From Wuchereria bancrofti (taxonomy: Eukaryota; Nematoda; Chromadorea; Rhabditida; Onchocercidae): a DNA stretch of 64,000 nucleotides. Both the position numbers and the translations under genes were made by a program. Below are positions 38,030 through 50,801 of the stretch, piece by piece. The DNA lies in assembly GCA_005281725.1 (NCBI GenBank), contig SSBO01000009.1:6386303-6450302 (forward strand), read 5' to 3'. Within the stretch, counting starts at the first letter, position 1; each line of letters begins with the position of its first letter. Below the pieces are notes generated by a model that was given only the letters and a program-made list of their open reading frames with translations, made no database searches and was not told the DNA's origin.

Positions 38030-39766
38030 CTGAAGTAAAATTTCAGTGTTCAAAATTATCGTCGTTTCGTAGTTCTTTTTTTGTAAGATGAAATTGGTAG
38101 TAATTTAGATCACTATTAATTCTAAACTATTAAATGCTCTTAATTCACAGGGTAAAATTTTAATATTATTTGTTGAAATTTGTAAATTTCATTTAATAAT
38201 AAGAATTTTTGTAATGCATAATTGTTATATCCATTTGAATATCTTACAGAACTTTTAAGTGCTGCAGTGATCGCATATTTCGAGTTAATTAAAATACTAG
38301 TGATTTTTCCCTTGTTTAAATTTAAAATTGATAATTCTCTGTACAAATAACCAAGTGAGGAATCGGAACACGACAGCAAAAATACGCATTGATCAAAATA
38401 TTTGATCCACCGGAATCTGTTAATTCGGTTCAAATTCAATTTAGAGAAAATGTAATTTTAAAGTTAAACAGACTTTACAAAAATTCAATTTCTGTAAAAT
38501 TATCAAGAAAATATTGTGCTTTATTGAAAATGCTATGGTCAAAAAAATAGAAATATTTTTCCCAAGATATAAAAAAATTTAGAATCTGAGAACTAGTGAG
38601 TTAAACTTCAAAAAGACTATAGATACGATGCAATTTGGACATCTTTTGTTGTTATTAATATGACTTGAGATAAAAGTGTGTGTACATTCGCATTGTTATT
38701 AATTGGTTTTTTCGACGAATGATATATTCATTTGCATCTAATCATCCAAAATACATTCGAGAAATTGATGTCACGATTTTTCGAACTTTTTCCTTATTGT
38801 ACTTTATTTTGAGTTGGATTTGTGACCGTAAGTTAATTTTTTATATAGATAACTGCTGAACTACGATATTTTCGTATTAGAATTACTTAAAAGACCAAAA
38901 CAGAATTAGTCCCTGTTTTAAGCTCATTTGTATTTAACTACCTCTACAGCTGGTTCATTCATTCTTTTCTGAATGTTTAAAATTTGTTAGTTACGAATAT
39001 TATATAAGTAGAGAAGTGAAAGATTGAAATGTAAATTAGAAACTGAAGAAACCATCAATTTTTTGATTGAAATAAGAATCATGAGACAATTGGGATTACA
39101 TTAAATTAATTCAATAGCATATTAGCAATTACATTCTAACAAGCGTGAAGAAATATATGTGCGCACAAATGAGAAAATACGAAGTTTTTTTTGACAGCAC
39201 ATTTCGTCTGCCGAAGTGTCTTCCGAACACTGTAAAATACCAGTAGTACCAAATATTAAATTTCTAATTAAATCTGACATTTCTCAATGCAAATTGAGAA
39301 ATCAGTTTTTTTAGGATCAGCTGCATTAGTTTGTTTGATAATTACAGCTTAAAAATGGCAAAAAAAAAGGTTTGGCAATGCCAATTTTGGGAAAATTCCT
39401 TTTTGCTCTAAAAAAAATTTTTTTTTTTAAAGTTGCTATTAACGATAGTAATCAATTTGGTGATAGAAATTTTATTTACAATTGAGAAAAGTGATTTTTT
39501 TTCTGACAATTTTATTTTTCTAGAAGATTTTTTCTGAACTTATAAAATGACATTGTGCACAATACAACGCATTAATCTGTAATTGATGCATTGTGAAGAA
39601 AAAGGACAACAGTGATGACAGAAGTATGATTTACATTCTTGAAAATGATGAGTGAATGAAAACAAACGACCGAATAGTTATGACTCATTACAGTTACAAA
39701 TTTCTTTAATTATTGGTTAAATTAACGCGTAATTCAACCGTTTGTTGTTTCCTTTGTTATTTGTTT

Positions 39767-39800
39767 AATAATAATAATAGTAACAATAATAATAATAAAG
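39767..39800. repeat. TAA-type microsatellite
   Basis: An interrupted array of TAA units with one TAG and one TAAC interruption, in intergenic sequence. No functional reading. Confidence 0.8.
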
Positions 39801-40972
39801 ATTTTCCAAAGCAGTAAAAGTGAGAACGAATTATTATGATTGCCAAAATTATCAAGTTATTCACATACAGATCTGTGTAAGTCTCCCTGACAACAGCCCC
39901 TGTCAAATTAGTTGCTTAATCTATCCTGAAATTATCTGGGACTTAAGTTTGATTAGTTGTTGAAAAAAGAAAAAACCGGGAACTAAAATAAATATTAAAA
40001 ATATGCAGTTTTTTAAACGCAGAACTCAAAATTAATTAAAGAATAAAGTGCAAAACTACTGAAAATAAAATCATTTTCAAGTATTTCTGTCATCTTTCTA
40101 ACATCACAGATCCTCCAAAACCCATAGATATGAAGGAAGATAATTTGTACTGACATTTCTTCTTATCAGTATTATTCGAAGTTCTGCAAATCTAGTAGTG
40201 TCACAAGAAGTGAAATGTGATAAACGTGTTTTACCATTCACTTTTGATGATACTGAAACGGATTTAAAGAAGGGTATGGAGTGCAGGGAAAGACGATATG
40301 AGCAGTGAACGGAAAAATAAATAAAAGTACTACAATCACTTTCGTTATGAGAAGAGAATGCTGTACAAACTAGTTTTAAGTCACTTTAATACTACAAACC
40401 GAATATTTAAATTAAATATAATATCCAAATCAATTCCCAGTGCAATGATGCGAAATGACAAAGATATACTAATTAATTAAAAATATTTATAGAATATATT
40501 GTACTACGACAAGCTTGAAGTGTAATATTTTCAATTTAAAAATCGGAAGTTTTAAGTGAAAAAATATCAAGGATTCAAGGTAATTTTAGTATTGCTAATT
40601 AAGAATTGGGATTAAAGGGCTAAAAATCAGGTTAAGTAAATTACTGTTTGCCTAAAAAGCAGTTAAAAATATATGCACTAAAACAATGTTAAAAACCAAC
40701 GAGTAGTAAATAATTTTGAAATTTTATATTAAAAGTTCGACCAAGAACATCATTTTTCTAACAAAAAATTCAAGCGAAAGTAGTAACAACTGGATGACGA
40801 CATTTGGTGTAATCTCTCCGTAATATGTTGCATCGAATCATCAAATTTTTGGCAATGTGAATGACAAATGATGTATGGTTCATTTACTAAATGTCACAAA
40901 ATCATGTCCACCTTTTCAAAAAGCTAAATAGATATCAATTATTATAAGTTGAGGCAGAAATAGGCAACTTAC

Positions 40973-41058
40973 TCGAGAATGAAGTCCAACAACCTGTGCT
41001 ACTGAAGACAATATTGGTGCTGATATCAACGGCAACGTGGCACAATTTGGTCGGCTTC
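40973..41058 (-). CDS. Unassigned exon-like block with consensus donor
   Basis: On the - strand, 86 bases read open in the frame containing SRPNCATLPLISAPILSSVA and end in phase 0 at CGA|GTAAGT, a perfect donor. A usable acceptor (ATTTGAG) bounds the other side. Its end phase matches the start of the block at 37922-38029, so the two could belong to one gene. No domain recognised. Confidence 0.22.
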
Positions 41059-43275
41059 CTCAAATTCTTCTTTTATCACATCCTTCTCAACCGTTGATAA
41101 ATTTTTAGAGTATAGTGAAAGAAGTTGCAAAGAGGAAAATTAACACTTTCAGAAAGCGCTGACTTTTCTAAAACAAAGAAAGAAATGGACATTCTATGAA
41201 ACTGAGAAAAAAAGAGATAGTTGATTTAGATGTATCCTAGATTATCTATGTCAGTTTAACTATTTCGACTGTTTTGTGTCAATGCTGAGGGATGTCATAG
41301 CGGAAATGAAATCTTTGAGAGTTGCAGGACAAGTTATACAGACATTAGCAATCGCTGCAAACAAGAGAAGAATTTTACAATGATAGTTATACAAGAAGAG
41401 ACGTTAAATGAATCCAAATCCAAATTAGTGGAAAACTGAAGAATAGAAGAGTGAACAAGTAGAGCGATTGTTTTTCCTTTCTCTTAGGTGATGATGGTCA
41501 TTGTCTCGATTATCTCCTCTTTCACTATAATGTCAAAATTTGGAAAAAAAAAACTTTCTGGATTTCCAAAAGTTTCTTAGATTTAAAATCTGAATATTGA
41601 CAGATGAAAAAAGAACGAAGATTTTTTCCTTATGAATCATAAGATTACCAAGGATTAGAGAAAAGTAATGAAGTGATATCGACTCAGTGAAACTTCATTT
41701 TTTCCATTTTATTGTGCTTTTGGAAAGAACTTCGGAGGATTAACAAAAACCCTCTTACAAATCTCTCTCAATATGAAAATGTGAGATTTGTATAGTTTAT
41801 TTGTAGCACTTCTTTTTCCTACTAATTTGACATTTAATCATCACATGACCCTTCTAGTTTGCTCAAGTTGATCGAGTCATTATTATTCGCTGCTCAAACT
41901 TGTTACACATCTATTACTTTCCCTGTTCATTCTTTCTTAGCCAACACTTTTTTCTTCGAGTGACAAAGATAATGACGAACTGAACGGAGTGATTAGTTCC
42001 CGAACATTGTTCCAGAATTTAATATTTTGAAATCAAAATTATGTTTAATAAACGGTGAGGAGAATGAGTTTGGATAAACAACATATCTTAAGCAAATTCA
42101 TCATTTTTACTATCGACATGGAAGGCAGAAACCATAATTTAATTTCAGCACTTAAATTTTTCTTGTTCCCTCTTCCATTCACTATAAATGAGAGCAGTAC
42201 TATTATTAACGCGATGAAACTTTCTTCCGGCAGCCCCTTTCGTGACTATCTTCATTTTAAACCTCAAGCAGGATAGAAAAAGTCACTATGGAAATATCCT
42301 ATTCTAAATCGTCAGTAATATCATTACGATTGCTACTAACATCGTCGCAGGATTATTATCGTTATCAGCATCTTATCAACATTACTATAATCATCGAAAA
42401 TGCAACACATACATTTTTGAAAAAGAATAAAAGCACGTACAAACTTACAACGTGAAGAAAACTTAAGATTAAAGCATTGTATTGCAATGAAACAGCGATG
42501 CGAATAATTATCACGCTCCAAAATAGTGGATCATTTCGGACTGTGGATGAATTTCATTAAACATTTCATACTAATACAGACATTCATCATCAGATTTTAC
42601 TATGCCTCCTTTATTTTTCGTCCCTATGACATTAAACTAATGTATTTATGATAGTCTTCAAACAACATTCTTTCCAATGCGTGACACTTCATGCATAACC
42701 ATGTTCACTCAACTATGGATTACAGGTACATTTCGAATAACTAACTGAATTTTTCATTAAATCTATTCCGTTTAAACTAATTCCAGTCCTAATTAGACCT
42801 CTTGGTCTTATCTAATCATATCATACAACCAAAAAGTGACCAAAAATTAGAAACATGCAAAATTGGAAACGTTATACGCCAGTAATTCCAATTTAAAATG
42901 AGACTTCGAGAACTTTTTCAGCCGAAGCTAGTACTTATAAGTTTTTAAAGGTGAATTTTTGAATAACGAAGGACACATAGTTGTAAGATAACATATATAA
43001 GGTAAATAAAAGCTGAAAAGCGAAAAGCTGGGACGTTCAAAAATTCTAACAATTTTAATGCATTACATGACAATTATAATTATTAAAATGACAAAATTTT
43101 AGCGGAGGCGATGGAAAAGTATTGTGCTTTTTTCCTGAAAACAGAAAAATGAAGTTATCAAAAAGTTGATAAAACCGATGAACCTAATGTGTCGCGACGT
43201 GCTTTAAATTTATAGCATGCGGTAGTATGGAAAATCGGCAGTGCAAAGTTTTCATACTTAATAGTGGTAGAAACT

Positions 43276-46200
43276 TCAACCATTATGAGATCCCAGCGAT
43301 TTGTCACTTAAGAATTTGGCAACATGCAAATCATTTTGATAGATATGATTGATAACAAAAATGAATAAGGAAGATCCAACAGCTACGTGTGCAGCACTGT
43401 GCATTATACCATCAATTTCACCGAAAATCTAAAATTAAACTTACTGCAGTTAAATTAAAACTTTATTTTTATCATGAAATTTTCACTATTATTTTATCAA
43501 AAATTCCTTAAAAACAAAGTGATTAAAACAGTTTTGACAATGTGTTATAATAAAATCTGAAGTAAAGAAGCCTTTTGGACTCTAGTTTTCAAAGAAAATA
43601 GGATTGGGAAGTGAGAGTACAGGATTAAAGGAATCTTTTTAATTCAATCCCAAATAAATGGAATAACTAATAAACTTTCATTTCTTTTTTTGCCGATATA
43701 GAAAGTACATCTTGAAATTTTGATAAAGTTCAAGAAACTGACCAGGAAGGAAAGTGAAGTTACCATAAGACAAAAAAAAAGAATTAGAATTGTTGGAAAA
43801 TTTGGAAGTGATTTCAGAAAACTAATTTGACCGCGTGAAAATCGACGTATATGTCTCCAGCTGAAGGATGAATAATCAATTTAATTTTAGTAGCATTCAG
43901 CCATTCAGGATAATTTTTTTTTTGCTAAAGTCTTTAAATACATCTCAAGAAATCAATGAAACTGCAACAAAATAAGCATTTACCTGTAAGCTATTCGCAT
44001 TAGCATAGTAATTATATTTGCTAATATCAAACCATATGCACCGATAGCGTACGGAAATATGAAGGATAGGAATATCTGGATGGGAGAAGAAAAGAACAAA
44101 AACCAGCCATGCGAAAGAAGCTGGAATTTTGTAACATGTGGAAGTCCTACCATGAAAATAGAATCTGTATCCGAGGTAGATAATTGAGAATGTGTCAGAG
44201 AAATGAAGGAATGGATTGGAAAAACATATTGGTGCGTATTCCATAGGATTTTAGTTAAAAATAAGCAGTATGAGTTGACTAATAGATTTTTGGAAGAAAT
44301 AAAGCCTGATGTAATTTATGCCTTTTCTAACAGATGCATTTATTAACAAATACATTACTTTCCACCCAATATTCTTGGGTAAAGCAGTAATGGCATTTAA
44401 TGGAAGACCCGATTTAAATCATCTTTTCACACTAATTCTCGAAACATAAAACCTCTTTTTCATTCATTGTTGCCATAGCAAAACATTCAATGATACCATT
44501 GATTGCAATGATAATTATATAGAAACAGTAAAGTCTCAGAATATTCGCACCTAAAAAGAAATATAAATTCTATAAGATATACTCACAAACTAGTTCATAA
44601 AGAATAAAAATTGGCTTGTATTGGCTAAATAAAGAATTAAGTTTTAAAAACAGCGAACAGTAAAGCTAAGAACTACATGTGAAAATTTTAAAAAGAATAA
44701 AAATTTGAATTAAAGGTAAAGTAAGATGGCTAAAAATGAGAAATGCCTTGTTCTAACATTATCCGGAAGTTTTCAAATGCCAATTTTTACATTAATTCCT
44801 CATATTCCTAAATCTAAAATCTAATCCACAGTAATAGTTACTTTAATGCTTCTAAGAAGCTTACCTGAATTATTAATTAGTACAGTGCCACCGTATATTT
44901 TGACAGCAAGAGGAGAGTAAGGTATTGCGAAAATAAATATTACAGTACCAACCAAAATAACAATGTGTAGAAGACTGCTCATTGCATTAATTCCTTTCTG
45001 CACATCAGTCTGGAAACAATAAATACTACAACACGCACCTATAAACTAAATGCTTCCCGAATTCGCGAAATATTGGTAAAAGGAAATAAGAGTAATCTAT
45101 CACTTAATTATAAAGGATTCGAGGTTTGGGAGGCATGTTCATCCAAGGTAAATAAGCGATTTAAACAAAGGCCAAAGTAATTACAAAACAACTTCAATTT
45201 GCTAAGTAACAACGAAAAAATTCAAAACTTGAATGCTCCATGATAAATATACCTCTATTCGACCCTTCGCCGAAGTCGTTCTTCGAAAACAAGTGGAGAA
45301 ATACAAATAAGCAGAATGCTCGAGTGGTGCGAAAATGACACGTGCGACCAAACTGCCTAATTTATCAACTGCATCGAAAACTGCTAAAAATGAAAAAATT
45401 TTCAACAAGGTTTCAAACTTGTTCTTTCAAATGAAGAACGTGTACAAATGAAGTGTATTGAACAACTGATAAATATTAAAAGGAAATGAATTGAATTGAA
45501 ACATAACTGAAAACTGATAAACCTAACCTTGATCGGATAAAGGAAAGAAATTCGTGAATGTAAGTACGTAGCCAGTACCATTTGTAACAACCTGTTTAAA
45601 AATGGAATGAACAGTAAAAGCTCCCAATATAGAAAGATTCTGAAATTTTAATTCCCCATTATTATATGAATGTAGAAAATTACCCAAGATTTGTAACACA
45701 ATAAATAAATCATAATGAATTCCAAAGTATTGGAAGTGGAAAATACCTCTTTTGAGAACGCTTTAGGAAAAGTTGGATAAACAGACATCAGGCTGAAACC
45801 TCTAACAGATGGTGCGACAGACCGAATGCCAGAAACTAATAGATATATACACAAAGCGGTGTAACAAAAAGATGACAGAACCTGAATGTCATTGCAGTGA
45901 ATGGTACAATGACAGAAAACTGGGAATAAATCAGTATGAGTAAAAACAGTGATAATATTTAATCCTCCATAAAACGCTACGTTTAAAGTATAGTAAATCA
46001 TTTGGATCATACAGTAAGGTTTAAAGCAATAAAAATTTTTGCTGTCATGCTAGGCTTTCTTCTCTCACGGTGCCTTCATATTTTCTATTTCCGAAATTTC
46101 TTTACTCCTTACTCTTATCTCTTATAAGTTAACTTTCTACATTTTCGAACAAACCTGAGCAAAGCAGAATGCATAAACGGGTAATATCGGTACCATAACG

Positions 46201-47381
46201 GTTAAAATGAGTACAAAGACTCGTTGACTTATAACCAAGAAACCTTGGGCAAATGCGTACTGAGCATCCATGCCGAATCGTAATGATAGTATGACATAAG
46301 GCTCAGCGAATGATTCGAGCCAAGCAGAGAATGCAAACACTGACAATGCTGCGGCATATGATGGTACCAGTGAAGCGTCTGGTACAGTCGAAAAAGGTAG
46401 CCAGAAACACAGATATAACACAGCAGCTATCAAAGGACAAATCAATGGCCTGAAATATTATATCAAATTAGAATTAAAACTAGAAAACTAGGGAAATCTT
46501 CTTTTTATCTTATGAAAACTTCAATTCAAATTCAAGGAATCTTCTTTTTATCTTATGAAAACTGTAGTAATTAACATAGCTGCTACGACTAATGAATAAT
46601 GCAATGTGTAGAAAAAAGTTACGCAAGCCATAAATGTGTAAGGACAACCGACAATGGTATTTCACTTCCCAAAAATACCTTTCGGAACGGTTCACGTATT
46701 AGAAAAATCGTTGTTGAGTAAAATAACATTAAACTGAAAAAAAAAACAGTATTGCCGAAAATCATGAGTGAACCACTGTCTTTTTAATATAAGTTGGCTC
46801 TACATCCGAAACAAAAAGTTCCACACTTCATAACCTTTCGTTTTTAGCTTTTCGCTTACGGTACTAATTTAATACTTGAAGGTTCAATTTATCCATTAGC
46901 AAATAAAAATCTCATTGAAATCATAAGAATTAGAATTGCTAAGTCAAATTTTTCAAAATTTTCACTTGACATTGACAAGGCCCAAAGCATCGCTATCAAT
47001 TTGTCGCAACAAATACATATTTATGCAGAACGAGAGAACGCGGGAAAGCAACTGAAATTAGTAGATGTAACTTACTTTTACAGTTTAAATTTTCAGTTAC
47101 TCTTAATCAACTTATATTACAGTCGTCTGGTCGTCAAACGCTATTGTTGACTCAGTAGGAATGAGGAAAAAATGATACTGCTGGAACTCTAACACATAGC
47201 CCAACAACGACTGCAAATATTTGATTAATCTTGTATAATTAGTAAATGCTTTGTCTAAAAAGTATAAGATCTTTTTCTTAAAGTAAAAAAATTTAGAAAA
47301 TCTAAGAAAACAAAAATCCCCAGCATCATAAACCTGTCCACTGAAATTATGCATGAAAGATGATGCCAACGAATTCATCAC
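43276..47381 (-). CDS. rft-1: RFT1 homologue (ER membrane protein of N-glycan lipid assembly)
   Basis: Multi-pass ER protein needed for the Man5 dolichol-linked oligosaccharide stage of N-glycosylation; whether it flips the lipid is debated. Twelve exons join in phase to 491 residues: 47334-47381, 46966-47051, 46623-46733, 46155-46449, 45747-45881, 45528-45591, 45253-45383, 44865-45009, 44453-44550, 43984-44075, 43743-43860, 43276-43428. Signatures in order: MHNFSGQ, DALGLVNV, STTIFLIREPFRK, SAWLESFAEPYVILS, GYVLTFTNFFPLSDQ, VDKLGSLVARVIFAPLEHS, VKIYGGTVL, INGIIECFAMATMNEKE, and AHVAVGSSLF near the end. The human protein has 541 residues. Compared with it, about a dozen residues are missing after MNEKE, so a small exon in 44076-44452 may have been overlooked. 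It follows ATG12 on the same strand after 1.1 kb. Confidence 0.93.
46495..46563. repeat. Direct repeat inside an RFT1 intron
   Basis: A 26-base sequence ending in TTATCTTATGAAAACT occurs identically at 46495-46520 and 46538-46563, a period of 43 bases. It lies in the intron between the third and fourth coding exons of RFT1, so it is probably a recent local duplication with no coding effect. Confidence 0.85.
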
Positions 47382-48494
47382 AGCAGGGATATATCAATAG
47401 GTTCAAACTATATCAAGTCCTGTTTCAGCAACGTGGTCGTAAAACATAGTACTATCCATCAATTAGATGTAACGTTATAACAAATCATATAAGTTTCTTT
47501 TATCGTCTCTGCTAAAGTAATCACTTGGTCTGAAAATTTTGAAGATTGCACAGCTGAGTGGTCAATCGCTTCAAGCAATATGACTTAGTGATAAGTAGAC
47601 AAATTCACCAAATGCATACCTTCACCTGTCTGTTTAATAATTCTGTTTCCCGAAATATAGTAACTCGAAAGTGTCACTCCATGATGACATCCACATGTTT
47701 TGCGAGCATTTCGAAATAACACATTTTCTATTTAGGAACATTTTATTTCGGCATCTACACCGTGAAACTACAACAATGTTAAATTATGAAATATGAAAAA
47801 GAAATGATGAATTCTGATGTAATTAAACAGACTAAAAGAATTTTAGCCAAGTTGGTCGATACAATATAAAACATAGCAAGGTAATGTGGAAATAAAAGAG
47901 AATTAAATCTAAGCAAAACATCTCTCGCTTTTGATTCACAAAAAAAAGGAAATCCTTCAACTGATCAATAGCAATTAGGTCCATTCTTATTTACCACTGT
48001 TCATGGAATTTAATTATTTTACTAATCTCATTGCTATTTACCTTTTTTTTAGTGTTTCATTCTCATAATCAAAACAGACTGCTACTAATAAATAAAGGTT
48101 GCTTAAACAAAATAATTTAAATACCCTCAACATATCAAATGTAGCACATAAGTCGAACACTGCAGCAACACAAATCCCTCCAACCTTACAATTCTTTCCC
48201 ATAAAAAAATTTAAAAAATGGCGAAAGAACTAGTAATTCAAATCTTGTGAAAGTCTATCAATCAGGATGAATATTGAAAATTTCATGCGAATTTCAAAAA
48301 AACTTAGTAAAGAGAAACATAAAATAACTTTTCTGAGTAGAGGAATAAAAAACATAGGAACAAAAAACAAGGGATCATGGAATGATGAAGTCACATTGTT
48401 AAACAACAACTCTGAAACAAAATTTGGACCAAGCATTCAAGAATTAGGAAAGAAAATAGTAAAGCAGAAAGCAAAAAGTGATCATACAACGAAG

Positions 48495-49163
48495 TTAACC
48501 CCATGCTTGTGTCTTGCTATAATTGATGACTAATTTCGAATCACCGGGTGCGAAACAATCCTTTAAATTTCGCACTGTTTGATCCGGTGATGGTGCAAAA
48601 CACTGATTGATGAAAAGCAACAAGGAATCGCTATCATTAAGCTGAAACCTCTGAAGCATTAAAATGGAATTTTAATTATAAACTGATTGCTATAAAAATG
48701 ATGCTCATCAGGCTTGCGGATTAAAAATGTGTCAGTAACGCGGAAAGAACTGAATATCAGGTACAATGGCTTCTCTCGAAACTGATTGTACAAACACGTT
48801 GAAATCTGACTAAAATAAGTACATATTTAGCTTTTTCTGACTGTTAATGATTGCCAACGCTTTCTCAGCTTGAACGAAAACTTGAAAAACTAAGGTCCTT
48901 TGCGTGTGTGCTTAGCACTGTTAACTTAACACTTCTTCAAATTTTGCTTAAGATACAGACAATTTCCACATAATATGCATAAAAGCATAATGCAAATAGG
49001 TATGCATAACCGAGAAGCAAGTTGTTACCTTCATATAACTTCGCAAAAAAATGCATAATTCCGCCACTGTTTTCTTTTCGTCAACTGTCCATTTGTTTTG
49101 CTTCAGAATTGGTGCATCACCGACTGCTTTCAATAAAATTTCGACCTTTGCATTTTCAGTCAT
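48495..49163 (-). CDS. lgg-3: ATG12 ubiquitin-like autophagy protein
   Basis: Ubiquitin-like modifier that is conjugated through its C-terminal glycine to ATG5 and promotes autophagosome formation (known of the family). Two exons join in phase: 49029-49163 and 48495-48650, giving 96 residues. The N-terminal half has VEILLKAVGDAPILKQNKW and the helix TVAELCIFLRSYM; the second exon has LLLFINQCFAPSPDQTV, NLKDCFAPGDSKLVINY and ends TQAWG, keeping the terminal glycine and the preceding tryptophan. It is shorter than human ATG12 (140) because the disordered N-terminal extension is missing. A TTCTTTTAG acceptor lies about 30 bases before the ATG, consistent with trans-splicing. The SPT small-subunit gene ends 298 bases upstream on the same strand. 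Confidence 0.95.
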
Positions 49164-49461
49164 TTTTTATAATTTTTGAATAGAAGCTACCTAAAAGAAT
49201 TACCCAAAACAGCTTATCTCCTAATATTGACATGTTAACACATAATGTTAACGTATTTAAAATGTATAAATATGATTAGAATTTGTCTTGTTCAACTTCT
49301 TCACAAGAATATCACGATTTCCGCATTTAATTTTTCTAATTGATACCAAACACTGAATCAATCTAACTTTGGCATTCAGGATTCCTAGAATTCTAGAACC
49401 GAGACTTTGAAATTTTGAAAAAAAAGTGGTATTTAAGTTACAAATGATAACCACAAATACC

Positions 49462-50025
49462 TTATGCAAAACTCCACAGTTTGTATGGAAGAAGAATTAC
49501 AAAAGCACAAACACCAAATATCACACAGTTGAACAGTGATTGTTCCCACGGTTCGAGCATATACAAGCCCGTTACAAGGCAATACTGTCTATAGTACCAA
49601 AAAATGGAGTTATTCTGAAAAAAGTAAGCTGATCGCAGTTTGACAAGATAAATTTCATTTGCGTTTTGTTTTTCTTTAAAAAAAATCAAGTACTGCTATG
49701 ACTAACATGAGGTTTGTAGAAAATAAGTGAAAGAAAATTCGTATTTTCAACAATGATTCATTTCCGTTCAAACCTGTATGCTATCACTAAGAAATCACAT
49801 TCTTTTTCGAGATTATTGTCAGTACAAAACGTCATATTTACCGGTGAATATGTCAGCCGCTATGATACTTCAAAACATTGAATAACTTTTTCTAGCTCAC
49901 AATAAAATGTCTTAGTAATAGAAAATATCAAGCATGTTTTCAATGAAGGTTCTAATTTATGAGTTACTATTAGCACTAACCTTCGCTACTATATTGTCGT
50001 GCTCGTTTTCTCTCCTCTCAAACAT
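49462..50025 (-). CDS. sptssa-like: Small subunit of serine palmitoyltransferase (ssSPT)
   Basis: Tiny ER membrane activator of serine palmitoyltransferase, the first step of sphingolipid synthesis (known of SPTSSA/B). Two exons, 49981-50025 and 49462-49614, join in phase to 65 residues; human SPTSSA has 71. The core YYRQYCLVTGLYMLEPWEQ is nearly the human sequence, followed by one hydrophobic segment (SLFNCVIFGVCAFVILLPY). The first exon encodes only 15 residues (MFERRENEHDNIVAK). I chose it because its GTTAGT donor is in phase 0 with the conserved exon and because a CACTTCAG acceptor lies five bases before the ATG, as in trans-spliced messengers. The conserved exon alone would lack a start. 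It heads a same-strand run with ATG12 and RFT1. Confidence 0.9.
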
Positions 50026-50801
50026 TCAATCTGAAGTGAATAATCTAGAAATATTCAGTTCTTAAGAAAAAAAAATCCTACAGCCATTACACGATCTGTA
50101 TCATAACTCAAATTAAGAGTGAAAATATTTTTTCGACACGCTAAACCTATTATATAGCGCAACTAACGACAATGTAACTAACGTGAGCATGTACTTAGCA
50201 TAGTTGAAGTATACTGCACGATGATAGCACCGATCACATATACGTCATCTGTGGAAATAAAGTAAAGGATATAGCACAGAGGTATACAGAATAACACAGA
50301 TAACTTTCGTTATAGATAACATGAAATGTTTGCTAAGTTAATGCTTATCTCTTGCGTAAAATACTGCAAAGATATATTCTAATATATTCTACACAAGATG
50401 GAATCATATCGCGATAAGAGATGACTAACAAATTTAAAGTTAAGGATAGCGCAAATCTGAAATTAAAAAATAAAATTGAAAAAGGGACGTGGAGAAACCC
50501 CCAAAAAAAAAGTGACGAAAATGCAGGAAACATTCAAAGATATCAGCGTAGCCCATAGAGATGACTTTGTGTCAGACCGATTTCATGCACCACTCCGATT
50601 TCATTTTTACGTCATATTTCAATCCCTCTGATTCGCAATGTCTTTTTAGTCTGTGTTATTCTTGATTCGTACAATTTTCTGCTCGCTTCTAGTTCCTGTA
50701 TCTTGCATTTACGTTATTCTTCTGCAGATTTTTCCGGTGTTTGCGTGCTATTTGGAAATCTCTTCGAAATGCGTCTGTTTTAGGATACGTCTCCAAGCAC
50801 A
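50026..50801. promoter_or_regulatory. Divergent intergenic region between the ssSPT and ZFPL1 genes
   Basis: The two genes point away from each other and their start codons are 776 bases apart, so both promoters should lie here. A CTTCAG trans-splice acceptor for the - strand gene sits at about 50031. I recognise no defined promoter element; nematode promoters rarely carry a clear TATA box. Confidence 0.5.

Larger units (their letters stand above)
37702..43275. other. Gene-poor stretch between THUMPD1 and RFT1
   Basis: About 5.6 kb, mostly very AT-rich. Two exon-like blocks on the - strand (37922-38029 and 40973-41058) are listed separately. There is a TAA-type microsatellite at about 39767-39800. 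The - strand frame at 38140-38439 (99 codons) has a composition like random AT-rich sequence and no family signature. No other gene supported. Confidence 0.55.

Noticed and set aside
38140..38439. - strand frame of 99 codons
   Set aside because: AT-driven composition, no splice context and no recognisable family; likely chance.
42055..42276. + strand frame of 73 codons
   Set aside because: No family signature, no plausible splice partners and no conserved-looking motif.
45648..46010. - strand frame of 120 codons treated as one exon
   Set aside because: Only 45747-45881 is RFT1 coding; the flanks are intron sequence that happens to stay open.
47112..47300. Reading through RFT1 exon 1 into the following open sequence
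   Set aside because: The sequence after GGACAG|GTTTAT lacks RFT1 similarity, whereas the exon at 46966-47051 continues the protein with DALGLVNV in the right phase.
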